Counted from the first letter of the stretch, positions 7,590 through 15,193 are shown. The stretch is 64,000 nt of DNA from Dehalogenimonas formicexedens (GCF_001953175.1 NZ_CP018258.1:1888210-1952209); one strand, 5' to 3'. Made by a program: numbers and translations. The notes: generated by a model not told the origin, from the sequence alone.

Positions 7590-8804
7590 CTAGGGATCCG
7601 CCACCAATTCAAGGTGGTGCCCAAGTTTGTTTTTCTTGGCGTTAAGGTACTTTTTGTCGTAAGAATTTGGAGGCGCCTGGATATTCAAAACTTCTGTTAT
7701 TGTTAATCCGTATCCTTCAAGTCCAACCACTTTTCGCGGATTATTGGTCATCAATTTGATACGAGTCAATCCTAAATCGGATAGGATTTGAGCGCCAATT
7801 CCATAATCCCGAAGGTCATCTTCAAACCCCAGCTCATGATTTGCTTCTACCGTATCCAACCCTTGGTCTTGCAAGGCATAAGCTCGTAATTTGTTGTGGA
7901 AACCTATGCCTCTGCCTTCCTGCCGCATATATAGTAGCACCCCAGAACCCTCGTTAATAATGGCTTTCATCGCCATGTCCAATTGTTCACCGCAATCGCA
8001 CCTCAGGCTGCCAAATACTTCCCCGGTAAGACATTCGCTATGCACCCGGACCAAAACAGGTTCATCTCCGTTGATCTTTCCCTTCACCAAAGCAACGTGT
8101 TCACCGCTTTCAACTTCACTACGATAAGCGATCGCTTGAAATTCCCCATAACGGGTCGGCATTTTGGTTTCTGCGACTCGTTGAACCAGATGCTCGGTTC
8201 TTCGGCGATATGCAATTAATTCGGCAACACTGATCATGGTGAAGCCCCATTCTTTGGACATTATTTTGAGTTGGGGAAGACGCGCCATAGTCCCATCAGG
8301 GTTCATAATCTCGCAGATCACTGCGGCCGGATACAATCCTGATAACCTTGCCAAATCTACTGAAGCCTCAGTGTGGCCAGCTCTCTTCAATACGCCACCC
8401 TTGAGGGCTTTCAACGGGAAAATATGCCCGGGTTTCACTAAATCATTTGGTTGAGTTGAGGGATCGATCAAAGCCTTCACCGTTGCCGCCCTATCGGCAG
8501 CCGAAATTCCTGTAGAGACTCCAAAACGAGCCTCTACTGACACTGTGAAAGCGGTGGAATGTTTTGAAGTGTTGTCATGAACCATTAGCGGAAGATTGAG
8601 CATCTCCAAACGATCCGGATCCATGGGGACACAAATTAGACCGCGAGCGTTTTTAGCCATAAAGTTGATTGTTTCAGGTGTAATTGCCTCAGCAGCTATT
8701 GCCAGATCACCTTCGTTTTCGCGGCTGTCATCATCGACAATAATGACAAATTTCCCTTGCCTAAAATCAACTATCGCCTTGTTAAGATTATCCGTATTTA
8801 ACAT
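7590..8804 (-). CDS. ribBA: Bifunctional DHBP synthase / GTP cyclohydrolase II
   Basis: The 404-residue fusion supplies both precursors of riboflavin. Residues 1-200 form the RibB domain (VIVDDDSRENEGDL binding the metal and ribulose 5-phosphate, RAGHTEASVDLARL). Residues 205-404 form RibA (VRVHSECLTGEVFGSLRCDCGEQLD with the zinc cysteines, RQEGRGIGF, NPRKVVGLEGYG). All expected motifs are present and the length is normal. The upstream gap (8805-8970) does not show the conserved boxes of an FMN riboswitch. Flavin supply is consistent with the flavin-fold protein encoded just upstream. Confidence 0.96.
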   Translation of the reverse strand: MLNTDNLNKAIVDFRQGKFVIIVDDDSRENEGDLAIAAEAITPETINFMAKNARGLICVPMDPDRLEMLNLPLMVHDNTSKHSTAFTVSVEARFGVSTGISAADRAATVKALIDPSTQPNDLVKPGHIFPLKALKGGVLKRAGHTEASVDLARLSGLYPAAVICEIMNPDGTMARLPQLKIMSKEWGFTMISVAELIAYRRRTEHLVQRVAETKMPTRYGEFQAIAYRSEVESGEHVALVKGKINGDEPVLVRVHSECLTGEVFGSLRCDCGEQLDMAMKAIINEGSGVLLYMRQEGRGIGFHNKLRAYALQDQGLDTVEANHELGFEDDLRDYGIGAQILSDLGLTRIKLMTNNPRKVVGLEGYGLTITEVLNIQAPPNSYDKKYLNAKKNKLGHHLELVADP

Positions 8805-8918
8805 TCAAATTCCTTCAACCGATTGGTAGATGTGGTACAGGTAAATACCGGAGTTAATGTTTTGCCAGATTTGTTTTCATACTTCTATTGATACGAAGTC
8901 TTATTGTGAAGGACACGA

Positions 8919-8949
8919 GAGCGAGTGAGCCGGTTGGGCTCACTCGCTC
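8919..8949. terminator. Hairpin between flavin-fold gene and ribBA
   Basis: There is a perfect 13-base-pair stem (GAGCGAGTGAGCC and complement) with a 5-base loop. It lies directly downstream of the minus-strand gene 8971-9390. The T-run after it is short on either strand, so termination may be inefficient and could leave some read-through into ribBA. Confidence 0.6.
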
Positions 8950-8970
8950 TTTGTAAGCAGTCAATCCGAA

Positions 8971-9390
8971 TTACGCTAGTTTCTTGCCCTTATCCTGTGG
9001 AGCTTGAGAGAAAATCGAATCCACGTGGACAACTCCCACTCCAGTGATATCTACACCCATCGCTTTCTTCAGACCTTCGGCAAACTTATCAAAAAGTGGA
9101 CCTGAAGTCTCATACTTCTGGAAAGTCCCTTTAACTTGTATTGTGGTGAAAGGAGGGGCGATAGGAATCTTTACAGCGACGATCGCCACTTTTTTGGTTT
9201 CTTCAAGGTTCTTGAATGTCCTGGTAGTTTTGCCATATAGGTCGGCAAAAGCCAGGGTCTCTGCGTCCACCGCGGTCATGCTTGTTTTTGGAGTGACGTT
9301 GAGCTCTCCCTTTTTGTCGACTGTAGCCACCATCTTAGGTACCGAGGCATCTTGGAACAGATCGATAACTTCCTTGGGCATTTTCGCCAT
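8971..9390 (-). CDS. Pyridoxamine 5'-phosphate oxidase-fold (FMN-binding) protein
   Basis: The 139-residue protein has a split-barrel flavin fold: MPKEVIDLFQDASVPKMVATVDKKG, then NVTPKTSMTAVDAETLAFAD, TFKNLEETKKVAIVAV and VKGTFQKYET. These match the small PNPOx-like family that binds FMN or F420. The substrate is unknown. I choose ATG at 9390 over ATG at 9408 because GGAGGG lies between them at normal spacing. A strong promoter lies at 9455-9483. A shortened paralogue lies in inverted orientation at 11089-11247. Confidence 0.85.
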   Translation of the reverse strand: MAKMPKEVIDLFQDASVPKMVATVDKKGELNVTPKTSMTAVDAETLAFADLYGKTTRTFKNLEETKKVAIVAVKIPIAPPFTTIQVKGTFQKYETSGPLFDKFAEGLKKAMGVDITGVGVVHVDSIFSQAPQDKGKKLA

Positions 9391-9454
9391 GTGTTTTCCC
9401 TCCAACAATTTTTCTCAATGAAAACGTATTCTAGTTTTCATTGGAATGGCTGAA

Positions 9455-9495
9455 AGTTTATCATCACCTTACGTCACTGTCAATACCATACGTCA
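9455..9495 (-). promoter_or_regulatory. Promoter and tandem 19-base repeats for the flavin-fold gene
   Basis: Read on the minus strand there is TTGACA (9478-9483), a 17-base spacer and TAAACT (9455-9460). The plus strand carries ACCTTACGTCA at 9466-9476 and ACCATACGTCA at 9485-9495, a near-identical direct repeat with a 19-base period. One copy sits inside the spacer and the other just upstream of the -35. The spacer resembles that of the promoter at 11009-11037. This placement suits a regulator acting on the spacer, such as the nearby MerR protein, but binding is an inference. Confidence 0.65.
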
Positions 9496-9691
9496 GTGTT
9501 TAATTCAAAACGAGATTGCTCTGAAATTTGGGAAATGCCAAATGTAAATCGGGTTCATCGCGATAGTCAACTACGAAAGTCTGCATCATAAGTTAGAACC
9601 GCCTTGTCGTTATCTAGCCGAATTTGTTTGAAGGCTTAGAGAATGGTCTGTATAATCCAGGCCATCTATTTTTGGATCGGAGATAAACTCT

Positions 9692-10429
9692 GTGGCGATT
9701 CAAAACGGCAATACGCCGTCCAAACAGAAACCATTCAATGCTGCAGTGCATTTTAATACCGATCTTGCTGAGAAATATGATGAAAATATCCGCTTATTCT
9801 GCACCTCTTACGATGTTTTACACGAGATGGTTTTGAATTGGCTCCGAAACCAACCTGAGAGGTCTAAATTCCTTTCATCTGGTGCTGGGACCGGAACTGA
9901 AATACTCTGTCTCGGAAAACATTTCCCTTTATGGCAGTTCACCGCTGTTGACGTTTCTGCGAGTATGATTACAACCTGTCAAAAGCGGGTCACTCAGGCA
10001 GGAATGGACAACCGAGTAAAGTTCTCAATTGGCAGGGTGGAAGATTTTCATTCAACCTTCCAGTTCGATTCAGCATCTTCGATTTTTGTATCCCACTTTA
10101 TCAAAGAGCGCGAAGATAAATTAAAGTATTTTGGCTCTATCGCCGCTAATCTAAAATCTGGTGCCCCGTTCATTCTCGCTGATCTGTTCGGTGCTAAAGA
10201 TTCAGATGAATTCCAGTGTTTGTCAGCGGCTTGGTTAGTTTCATGCGAATCACAAGGGTGGTCCGCAGAGGTCCTAATAAAAAACGAAAATCATATTGAA
10301 CGAGATATTTCTTTCATTCCAGAGACCGAGTTGTTCGCAATATTAATAGAGGCGGGATTTGAGGTCCCTGTTCGTTTTTATCAAACATACTTATTTGGTG
10401 CGTGGATTACATGGAAACGTAGTCAATGA
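9692..10429 (+). CDS. Class I SAM-dependent methyltransferase
   Basis: The 245-residue protein has a Rossmann-type methyltransferase core. Motif I is FLSSGAGTGTE (60-70), the acidic ribose-binding end of strand 2 is FTAVDVSASM, and later motifs are FDSASSIFVSHF and LKSGAPFILADLF. The N-terminal FNTDLAEKYDENIR segment resembles small-molecule methyltransferases of the UbiE/Tam type. The start is GTG. It is divergent from the flavin-fold gene, with 301 bases between starts. The substrate is not recognisable. No terminator is obvious before the convergent MerR gene. Confidence 0.82.
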   Translation: MAIQNGNTPSKQKPFNAAVHFNTDLAEKYDENIRLFCTSYDVLHEMVLNWLRNQPERSKFLSSGAGTGTEILCLGKHFPLWQFTAVDVSASMITTCQKRVTQAGMDNRVKFSIGRVEDFHSTFQFDSASSIFVSHFIKEREDKLKYFGSIAANLKSGAPFILADLFGAKDSDEFQCLSAAWLVSCESQGWSAEVLIKNENHIERDISFIPETELFAILIEAGFEVPVRFYQTYLFGAWITWKRSQ

Positions 10430-10495
10430 AGCGGAGCTCGACTTATTCCATCGACATTATGTTAGAGATCAGTGACTAGCAGGTTAGTTGGGGAT

Positions 10496-10960
10496 CTACG
10501 AAAAAATATAAACACTTTGGGGACAGTCCTTGCAACTAGAAGCATCACACTTTAGACAATTTTGAACCGATTCCAAAGCGATTGAGTTATTTTTTCGGAG
10601 TTCGTTTAAAATTTCCTGGTAATCGTCGATTTTTTGTTGGGCAAGGGTAAAAGCACTCAAGGATCGATTCAACACTTCTGCCTTTGTCCCAGCAGAGGAG
10701 CTGTTAACCCCTAGGATTGTCTTGATGTCATCAAGAGAAATATCGAGACGCCTCAGTGTGTTAATGAACCGCAATCTGATAACGTCTTTATTATTGTAAA
10801 GCCTGAGCCCCGATTGAGTGGTTGCGTACGGCTTTAGAAGCCCCGACTCTTCGTAAAATCGAACCATCCTGAGACTGACGCCAACCGCCTTGGCGATGTC
10901 ACTAATTTGGAGAATAGATTCGTGTACTGTCTCTGATTTCATACCGTGATTGTAACGCAA
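10496..10960 (-). CDS. MerR-family regulator with Cys-rich tail
   Basis: The 154-residue protein has an N-terminal MerR winged HTH (ISDIAKAVGVSLRMVRFYEESGLLKP, then RLYNNKDVIRLRFINTLRRLDISLDDIKTIL). A coiled-coil helix follows and a C-terminal tail ends CLKC-x4-SC-x2-C, with four Cys in about twelve residues. Such a cluster could bind a metal or an Fe-S centre, or act as a redox switch. The usual SoxR spacing is not exact. ATG at the internal MKSET could be the real start. It is divergent from the promoter at 11009-11037 and is the likely regulator of this small locus. Confidence 0.88.
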   Translation of the reverse strand: MRYNHGMKSETVHESILQISDIAKAVGVSLRMVRFYEESGLLKPYATTQSGLRLYNNKDVIRLRFINTLRRLDISLDDIKTILGVNSSSAGTKAEVLNRSLSAFTLAQQKIDDYQEILNELRKNNSIALESVQNCLKCDASSCKDCPQSVYIFS

Positions 10961-11008
10961 TGTTATATCTTTTTCAATGAAGGTACGGGATAAACATTAC
11001 TATAGGGA

Positions 11009-11037
11009 TTGACATTGACGCTACGTGATATTATACT
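11009..11037 (+). promoter_or_regulatory. Strong sigma-70-type promoter
   Basis: There is TTGACA (11009-11014), a 17-base spacer and TATACT (11032-11037). The spacer carries TTGACGCTACGTGAT, close to GTGACGTAAGGTGAT in the spacer of the flavin-fold gene promoter (9455-9483). The two promoters therefore look like copies of one ancestral regulatory region. It faces the deleted paralogue and receiver-protein genes. Confidence 0.75.
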
Positions 11038-11088
11038 CCGCCTAAACTTGGGAACCGTTCGAGATAATTGATTCTGAGGAGAGGCACT

Positions 11089-11247
11089 TTGGCTTCAATG
11101 CCCCAGGATGTGGTTGATCGAGTCCAGAATCCCTCACTCCCCAAAATGGTGGCCTTCCAAGCCTTGAAGGAAGCCATGATCGTCAATATTGCTGGTGTGG
11201 GCACGGTTCGAGTCGATACCGTCCTTTCGCAGGCTGTCTGTTTATGA
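11089..11247 (+). pseudogene. Internally deleted copy of the flavin-fold protein
   Basis: The 52-codon frame starts TTG at 11089 (or ATG at 11098). It reads MPQDVVDRVQNPSLPKMVA, matching MPKEVIDLFQDASVPKMVA at the N-terminus of the protein encoded at 8971-9390. It then jumps to ALKEAMIVNIAGVGTVRVDT, matching GLKKAMGVDITGVGVVHVDS near that protein's C-terminus. About 80 central codons, including most of the flavin fold, are missing without loss of frame. A good promoter and a GGAGAGG site remain, so a peptide may still be made. Its TGA overlaps the ATG of the next gene, which may be its only remaining purpose (translational coupling). Confidence 0.75.
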
Positions 11248-11726
11248 AGTTAGTCATAATTGAGAACTCCCCCGAGGTATCGGATCTTGTGTCCTTGGCT
11301 TTTAGTGTCGGCCGGCCTGATACCCAGATAATTGCCGTTACGCCTGAGGTTGATATGATAAGTCTAATACGGGGGACTAATCCGGATGTTGTATTCGTTG
11401 ACCTTGGGTTAAAAAAAATGGCAGGGTTCGAGGCTATAATAAATATAAGATCTTTTTCTGAAGTCGCAATAATAGCCGTGGCGGACCTGAAAACAGTAAA
11501 CGATATTCCTAAGGCAATCAATCTGGGAGCGAATGAGTCCATCGAAAAACCATTAGATTTGATGGATATTCTAGTAAAAATTTGTAGGTTGACTGAAAAA
11601 CGGGAGACTAAAAAACAACAACCGACAAGTCAAAACGATGGGCCCCCAGGCCAGACGGAACTCATTTCAAGCACTAAACCCATTTGCATTCGGACCCCCT
11701 CTTTGCCTAGAACCCTAGCTTCGTAG
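11244..11726 (+). CDS. Stand-alone response-regulator receiver domain
   Basis: The 160-residue protein has a CheY-like receiver in residues 1-112. The phosphoacceptor is D53 (VVFVDLG) and the conserved Lys lies in ESIEKP. The acidic pocket is E7-N8 rather than the usual DD/DE, and the Thr/Ser position in IIAVAD is Ala, so phosphorylation may be weak or absent. The last 45 residues are polar and low in structure, and no output domain follows. No histidine kinase is nearby. The start overlaps the preceding remnant by ATGA. Confidence 0.78.
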   Translation: MKLVIIENSPEVSDLVSLAFSVGRPDTQIIAVTPEVDMISLIRGTNPDVVFVDLGLKKMAGFEAIINIRSFSEVAIIAVADLKTVNDIPKAINLGANESIEKPLDLMDILVKICRLTEKRETKKQQPTSQNDGPPGQTELISSTKPICIRTPSLPRTLAS

Positions 11727-11753
11727 GGTCGTTGTGAGTTTCTGCACATATTT

Positions 11754-12128
11754 GTGTACCCTCGATTGAGGCGACCTATGGATTTTCAACCTGTAATTAT
11801 TGTACAGGTCAGATTTAGACAAGGCCGAGGTGATGGTAATGGTTGGTACCGTGCTGTATGCAAGACATGGATTAACAGGACCGAATCGTATGCCGTTGCA
11901 ATCGCGCCTATCAGTTCAGGCGAGCATGGAGATCTGGACAATTGCGCGATCGTGTGTCCACGTTGCCACGAATGGATCAGGCTAGATCTAGAAAATGATC
12001 CTCACAAGATTTTAAAAGCTGGCGACGTTCCTTACAAGATAATAAAAACCACGCCAAGAATGAAAAACCAGCTTTCTAGAATGTTTATACGTCGAGAGCA
12101 CTCTCCCATCCCACTACATCCATCTTAG
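11754..12128 (+). CDS. Possible degraded HNH-type zinc protein
   Basis: This 124-residue frame is not firmly recognised. Its centre, AIAPISSGEHGDLDNCAIVCPRCHEWI, has the layout of an HNH nuclease core (a P-x-GG-like loop, DN, then CxxCH). The first Cys pair expected upstream appears in a different frame (CNYC around 11783-11794), which suggests an old frameshift. The start could be GTG at 11754 or ATG at 11778. No ribosome-binding site is clear. Treat it as a hypothetical or decaying gene. Confidence 0.4.
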   Translation: MYPRLRRPMDFQPVIIVQVRFRQGRGDGNGWYRAVCKTWINRTESYAVAIAPISSGEHGDLDNCAIVCPRCHEWIRLDLENDPHKILKAGDVPYKIIKTTPRMKNQLSRMFIRREHSPIPLHPS

Positions 12129-12267
12129 CCCGGGTTGTGATTTTAGTTAAATTCAGATATATTCCATTAGAGCTCAACAAAATGACGATTAGTTCAATTC
12201 CACCCGGCCCCCCGATCCGACTTAAATTCAGATGCTTGTAAAGCACCCGAATAATGTAATGATGGTC

Positions 12268-12450
12268 CTACTTTGGACGCATTTTACCTGGGGTAAAGTC
12301 TCCATCCATCCAACGAACAAACCGTTCAGCGTAGTGAAAATATGTTTCGCGTGATATATCGGTTCCGAGATTTGTCCAGCAGGTTTCACGATATTCTTGA
12401 AGTGCACGCTTAACCTCATCTAATGCTTTTATCCCAACTCTTGCTGACAA
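12268..12450 (-). CDS. Small recombinase-core-binding-like protein
   Basis: The 60-residue protein contains DISRETYFHYAERFVRWMDGDFTPG. This resembles the SAM-like core-binding helices at the N-terminus of tyrosine recombinases (a ...TYxxHAxxFVRW pattern). Stand-alone proteins of this type are common beside mobile elements. The TTG start is supported by GAGGAGG eight bases upstream. No catalytic domain follows, because the frame stops at 12268. Its role is unknown, and it marks the left side of the accessory region. Confidence 0.6.
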   Translation of the reverse strand: MSARVGIKALDEVKRALQEYRETCWTNLGTDISRETYFHYAERFVRWMDGDFTPGKMRPK

Positions 12451-12624
12451 GTAAATGACCTCCTCTAATTCGTTGTGGGTATTTAACGGCTCTTCCTATT
12501 GAGGGTCAATATTGATGATATTCTGCTTGTTGACCCTTGATAAGGGTAACACCTTCCAACCGCGCAGTACCGAGTGGGTGAACCCCCCGGTTTAATAAGA
12601 AACCAGCGTCAGCTCAGACACCAT
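12451..12624. other. Non-coding stretch left of the element genes
   Basis: There is no convincing gene from 12451 to 12822. The stretch holds an inverted pair GGGTCAA (12503-12509) / TTGACCC (12530-12536), and GC-rich segments near 12560-12590 (ACCG...CGGT) that could fold. With the terminator that follows, it could be a small untranslated RNA or leader, but no known RNA family was recognised. Confidence 0.35.
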
Positions 12625-12650
12625 AAGGGGAGCTTCAGGCTCCCTTTTTT
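12625..12650 (+). terminator. Rho-independent terminator
   Basis: The stem GGGAGC/GCTCCC is extended by A-T/G-T pairs, with loop TTCAG, and is followed by six T. No complete plus-strand gene precedes it closely, so it may end a short non-coding transcript from 12.5 kb. Its position upstream of the gene at 12823 also allows attenuation. Confidence 0.75.
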
Positions 12651-12781
12651 CATTTCCTGACAGTTAATTCACCCCGGGGGAGGGGTGAAAATCGTGCTAG
12701 TTCTTGAGGATGAACAAAATGACTTTTTGTTTGACAATGAAGCTGGAAAAACAAGCAAACGCACCTTAACAACTGAACGTG

Positions 12782-12808
12782 AAAAGCCTTGACCTGAACG
12801 CTTGCCCT
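12782..12808 (+). repeat. Inverted repeat A, left arm
   Basis: This 27-base arm matches the complement of 13746-13772 at 26 of 27 positions. Its core is ACCTGAACGCTTG. The two arms bracket the zinc/sigma-like gene, and one arm lies directly upstream of each of the two large element genes. Confidence 0.9.
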
Positions 12809-12822
12809 GAAAGGGGGAAAGC

Positions 12823-12836
12823 GTGAGTTCAAGCGT
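12823..12836 (+). repeat. Inverted repeat B, left arm (right arm 15048-15061)
   Basis: GTGAGTTCAAGCGT at 12823-12836 is the exact complement of ACGCTTGAACTCAC at 15048-15061, and weaker matching continues outside the 14 bases. The pair brackets both the sigma-like gene and the clamp gene. The CGCTTGA/TCAAGCG element is also part of repeat A, so the arms form one repeat family. Confidence 0.85.
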
Positions 12837-13656
12837 AACAGTAACGGGGGAGTACAATCGGCCTGGGGGCTTCTGTAACCGGTGTCATAAGGTTTGGGTG
12901 CTAAAAGAACGGCAAGGCGTTTGCCGATGGTGCGGAAAGGTCGCCACCTGTCAGACCAAAGAGACAAGCGCCTTGCGTAGCTTCAAGTCTAGCCGAAGCA
13001 CAAGACCAAAGCAAACCGAAACTGGCGGGTATGACCACCTTAGAGGCCAATGGCTTACCTTCTATACCATCGCCTCGAAGTTCAGCCACAAGGCCAAGCC
13101 GGATGAGCGGGATGACCTGCTCCACGACATTATCATCACCCTTGCCGATATCGAGCGGAATAACGGATACCATCCCTTCACCGAAGCCGCCATGTATCGC
13201 ATCGCCAGCCGCGCCCAAGCCCTGTACTGGCGAAAGCGTTACCGGATAGACAACGGCCTAACCTGCGGGGATTGTAGCAAGGCGCAACGGCAGAAGTGTA
13301 AAGAGAACTGGCTGTTTTCGGCGTGTCCCAAAGCCGTCAAGCTCGAAAGTCTTAACAAGCCCGTCATAGACGATGAAGGCAATACCACCGAACTCGGCGA
13401 TCTGATTGCCGACGACAGGGCGTTAGACCTCGATGCCTGGCTCGATGCCGGCACTTTTCTGCTCCATTGTCCCGACAGGTTAATCGCCATCGCCGAAAAG
13501 CGGCGGGACGGCATAACATTGGATGAGACTGAGCGACAGTACCTATGCCGCTTCCGGCAAAGGGAACAACAATCTTTGTTTTCGGGTGTCACGTTTCGGC
13601 CATATTCCGCAACTAATACAGTGGGAGCTTCGGCTATGCCAGCGAATTGCGGGTAG
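12823..13656 (+). CDS. Zinc-binding, sigma-70 region 2-like element protein
   Basis: The 277-residue protein has an N-terminal zinc ribbon (FCNRCHKVW ... GVCRWCGKV). A helical segment like sigma-70 region 2 follows (DERDDLLHDIIITLADIERNNGYHPF, then AAMYRIASRAQALYWRKRYR). A second Cys cluster (CGDCSKAQRQKC ... CP) and a terminal helix ending REQQSLF complete it. Proteins of this kind occur in phages and integrative elements, and a role in element transcription is inferred. The last 25 residues look unlike coding sequence, and family members seem to end near REQQ-LF, so the 3' end may be altered. The GTG start at 12823 lies within inverted repeat B. Confidence 0.6.
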   Translation: MSSSVTVTGEYNRPGGFCNRCHKVWVLKERQGVCRWCGKVATCQTKETSALRSFKSSRSTRPKQTETGGYDHLRGQWLTFYTIASKFSHKAKPDERDDLLHDIIITLADIERNNGYHPFTEAAMYRIASRAQALYWRKRYRIDNGLTCGDCSKAQRQKCKENWLFSACPKAVKLESLNKPVIDDEGNTTELGDLIADDRALDLDAWLDAGTFLLHCPDRLIAIAEKRRDGITLDETERQYLCRFRQREQQSLFSGVTFRPYSATNTVGASAMPANCG

Positions 13657-13745
13657 CTAGGAGCTTACTACTAGGCGAAGCCGATGGAGTTGCCCAACTG
13701 TCGGATAGCTAAAAGGGGGTCGGACAATCGAACAACTGAATATTG

Positions 13746-13772
13746 AGGGCAAGCGTTCAGGTCAGGGCTTTT
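13746..13772 (-). repeat. Inverted repeat A, right arm
   Basis: This is the complement of 12782-12808 with a single mismatch. It lies inside the 5' extension of the clamp-like gene's frame, 57 bases before the ATG at 13829. Confidence 0.9.
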
Positions 13773-13828
13773 TAGCGCACAAGGCGGTACTGGTCAACGC
13801 CTTATCAAGGACACTCGCCGAAAGGGCG

Positions 13829-15034
13829 ATGCTTCTTGACCTTACCATCGGGCGGAAAGGCTTTCTTACCTACCTGAAGTCTTTAGGCGGATCGAACATC
13901 GTGAAAATCGTCCCGTCTAACGGCGATGCCAGCGTATCGCGGGTCGCCGGAAAATGCCTTAAGGTGGTCTGCGGAGCCAATACCAGCTACCTTGACAACA
14001 TGGCCTGGGTCGGCGAAAAGACACCCCTTACTCTGTGCGACATCAGGATAAGCCCTTCATACTCGGTAAGTCCCAACCTCGGCGCGACGGAGCTTTCGGA
14101 AGCCCTTTCAAGGGTACTGCCATTCACCTCGGATGAGAACACCCGCCCGGTACTTCAATGCGTTCTCTTTCGAGTCAAGGACGGCAAGCTAACCCTCGTT
14201 AGCGCCGATGGCTACCGACTCGCCGTACTCAAACTGGATTTCGTCGGGGATGAGGGACAAGCTCTCGTTAGTCGCGATGAGCTAAAGGGCGTCACCGCCG
14301 CCCTAAGACGGGCGCGACGGGTCAGGCTGTCACTCGAAAAGAGGAAAGACAGCGAGGGGATGGACCTCAATCTGGACACCGAGCTAATCCGCTACGGATG
14401 GCGGGGATGCGCCGGTAACTTTCCAGACTATGAGAAACTCATACCCGCCGACTTCACTGCCCGCGCCAGCTTCGACACCAATGAGGCGCTCAAGGCGGTA
14501 AGCTCGCTCAAGGTCATCGCCAACGTCAAAGCCTATGCCATAGACCTCACCATCGGTAACGGCAAGGTGGTCATGGCGAACACCGACGACAAGGGCGAGG
14601 CCGAGATACCCGCCGACACTACCGGCGAGCCAATCAAGATAAGGCTTGACGGGGGCTATCTCGCCGAAGCTCTAAGGGCTTGCGGCGGGATGGTGGAGCT
14701 TAAACTCGTTGACGCAAGGTCGCCGATGCTTTTTGCCGCGCCGGACTATGAGCTGGTGGTCATGCCAATGCTTCTGCCGGAAGCCAAGAAGCCGAGGGAC
14801 GAAGCCAAAGCCGCCGAAAGCGGGGACAAGGCCGAAGCGAGCCAACCCGTCGAAGCCGTCGAGCCGAAGGTCGAGACAGTCGAAGCGGTCGCCGAGCCGG
14901 AAGCTAAAACCGCCGAGCCGGTCGCCGCCGAGGAAGTCGCCCAAGCCGTCGCCGAGGCCGAGGCCATCACGAAGGCCGAGAAGCCCAAGACCAAGAAACA
15001 CGGCAAGGCGAAAGAACCAGTCGCCGTAGCCTAA
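13829..15034 (+). CDS. Accessory DNA polymerase III beta-clamp-like protein
   Basis: The 401-residue protein contains a DnaN-type sliding-clamp core. LSEALSRVLPFTSDENTRPVLQCVLFRVKDGKLTLVSADGYRLAVLKL (about 95-145) matches clamp domain 1/2, and NFPDYEKLIP and the VMANTDDKGEAEI segment match later clamp repeats. The last 80 residues are a low-complexity Ala/Glu/Lys/Val tail ending in a basic KTKKHGKAKE stretch. It is unlikely to be the host replicase clamp, given the mobile-element neighbours, and may serve element replication or recruit polymerase. The frame stays open upstream of ATG 13829 back to 13709, but no better start is evident. Confidence 0.75.
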   Translation: MLLDLTIGRKGFLTYLKSLGGSNIVKIVPSNGDASVSRVAGKCLKVVCGANTSYLDNMAWVGEKTPLTLCDIRISPSYSVSPNLGATELSEALSRVLPFTSDENTRPVLQCVLFRVKDGKLTLVSADGYRLAVLKLDFVGDEGQALVSRDELKGVTAALRRARRVRLSLEKRKDSEGMDLNLDTELIRYGWRGCAGNFPDYEKLIPADFTARASFDTNEALKAVSSLKVIANVKAYAIDLTIGNGKVVMANTDDKGEAEIPADTTGEPIKIRLDGGYLAEALRACGGMVELKLVDARSPMLFAAPDYELVVMPMLLPEAKKPRDEAKAAESGDKAEASQPVEAVEPKVETVEAVAEPEAKTAEPVAAEEVAQAVAEAEAITKAEKPKTKKHGKAKEPVAVA

Positions 15035-15047
15035 AACCTGAACTGAA

Positions 15048-15061
15048 ACGCTTGAACTCAC
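15048..15061 (-). repeat. Inverted repeat B, right arm
   Basis: This is the perfect 14-base complement of 12823-12836. It lies 14 bases after the clamp gene stop and just before its terminator. Confidence 0.85.
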
Positions 15062-15077
15062 AAAACAGCCGCACATG

Positions 15078-15099
15078 AAGGGGCCTAGTGCCCCTTTTT
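15078..15099 (+). terminator. Terminator after clamp-like gene
   Basis: The stem AAGGGGC/GCCCCTT has a CTAGT loop and is followed by a T-run. It closes the two-gene unit 12823-15034. Confidence 0.85.
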
Positions 15100-15193
15100 G
15101 TGCTTTCTTTTTGTAAGGGGATATTCCTGTCCCTTGGCGGCGGGAATATCCCCTTCCTGTTGTTCTAACGCAACTTGAAAGGAGATGTTAGTT

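Noticed and set aside
8805-8970. Possible FMN riboswitch ahead of ribBA
   Set aside because: The conserved RFN boxes are absent. Only a terminator-like hairpin belonging to the upstream gene is present.
12782-15061. CRISPR array or integron interpretation of the repeats
   Set aside because: There are only two arms of each inverted pair, in opposite orientation, with genes between them. No regular spacers are present.
14672-15076. Long Gly/Leu/Phe/Asp-rich minus-strand frame opposite the clamp tail
   Set aside because: It mirrors the low-complexity Ala/Glu/Lys tail of the clamp-like gene. Composition alone explains it.
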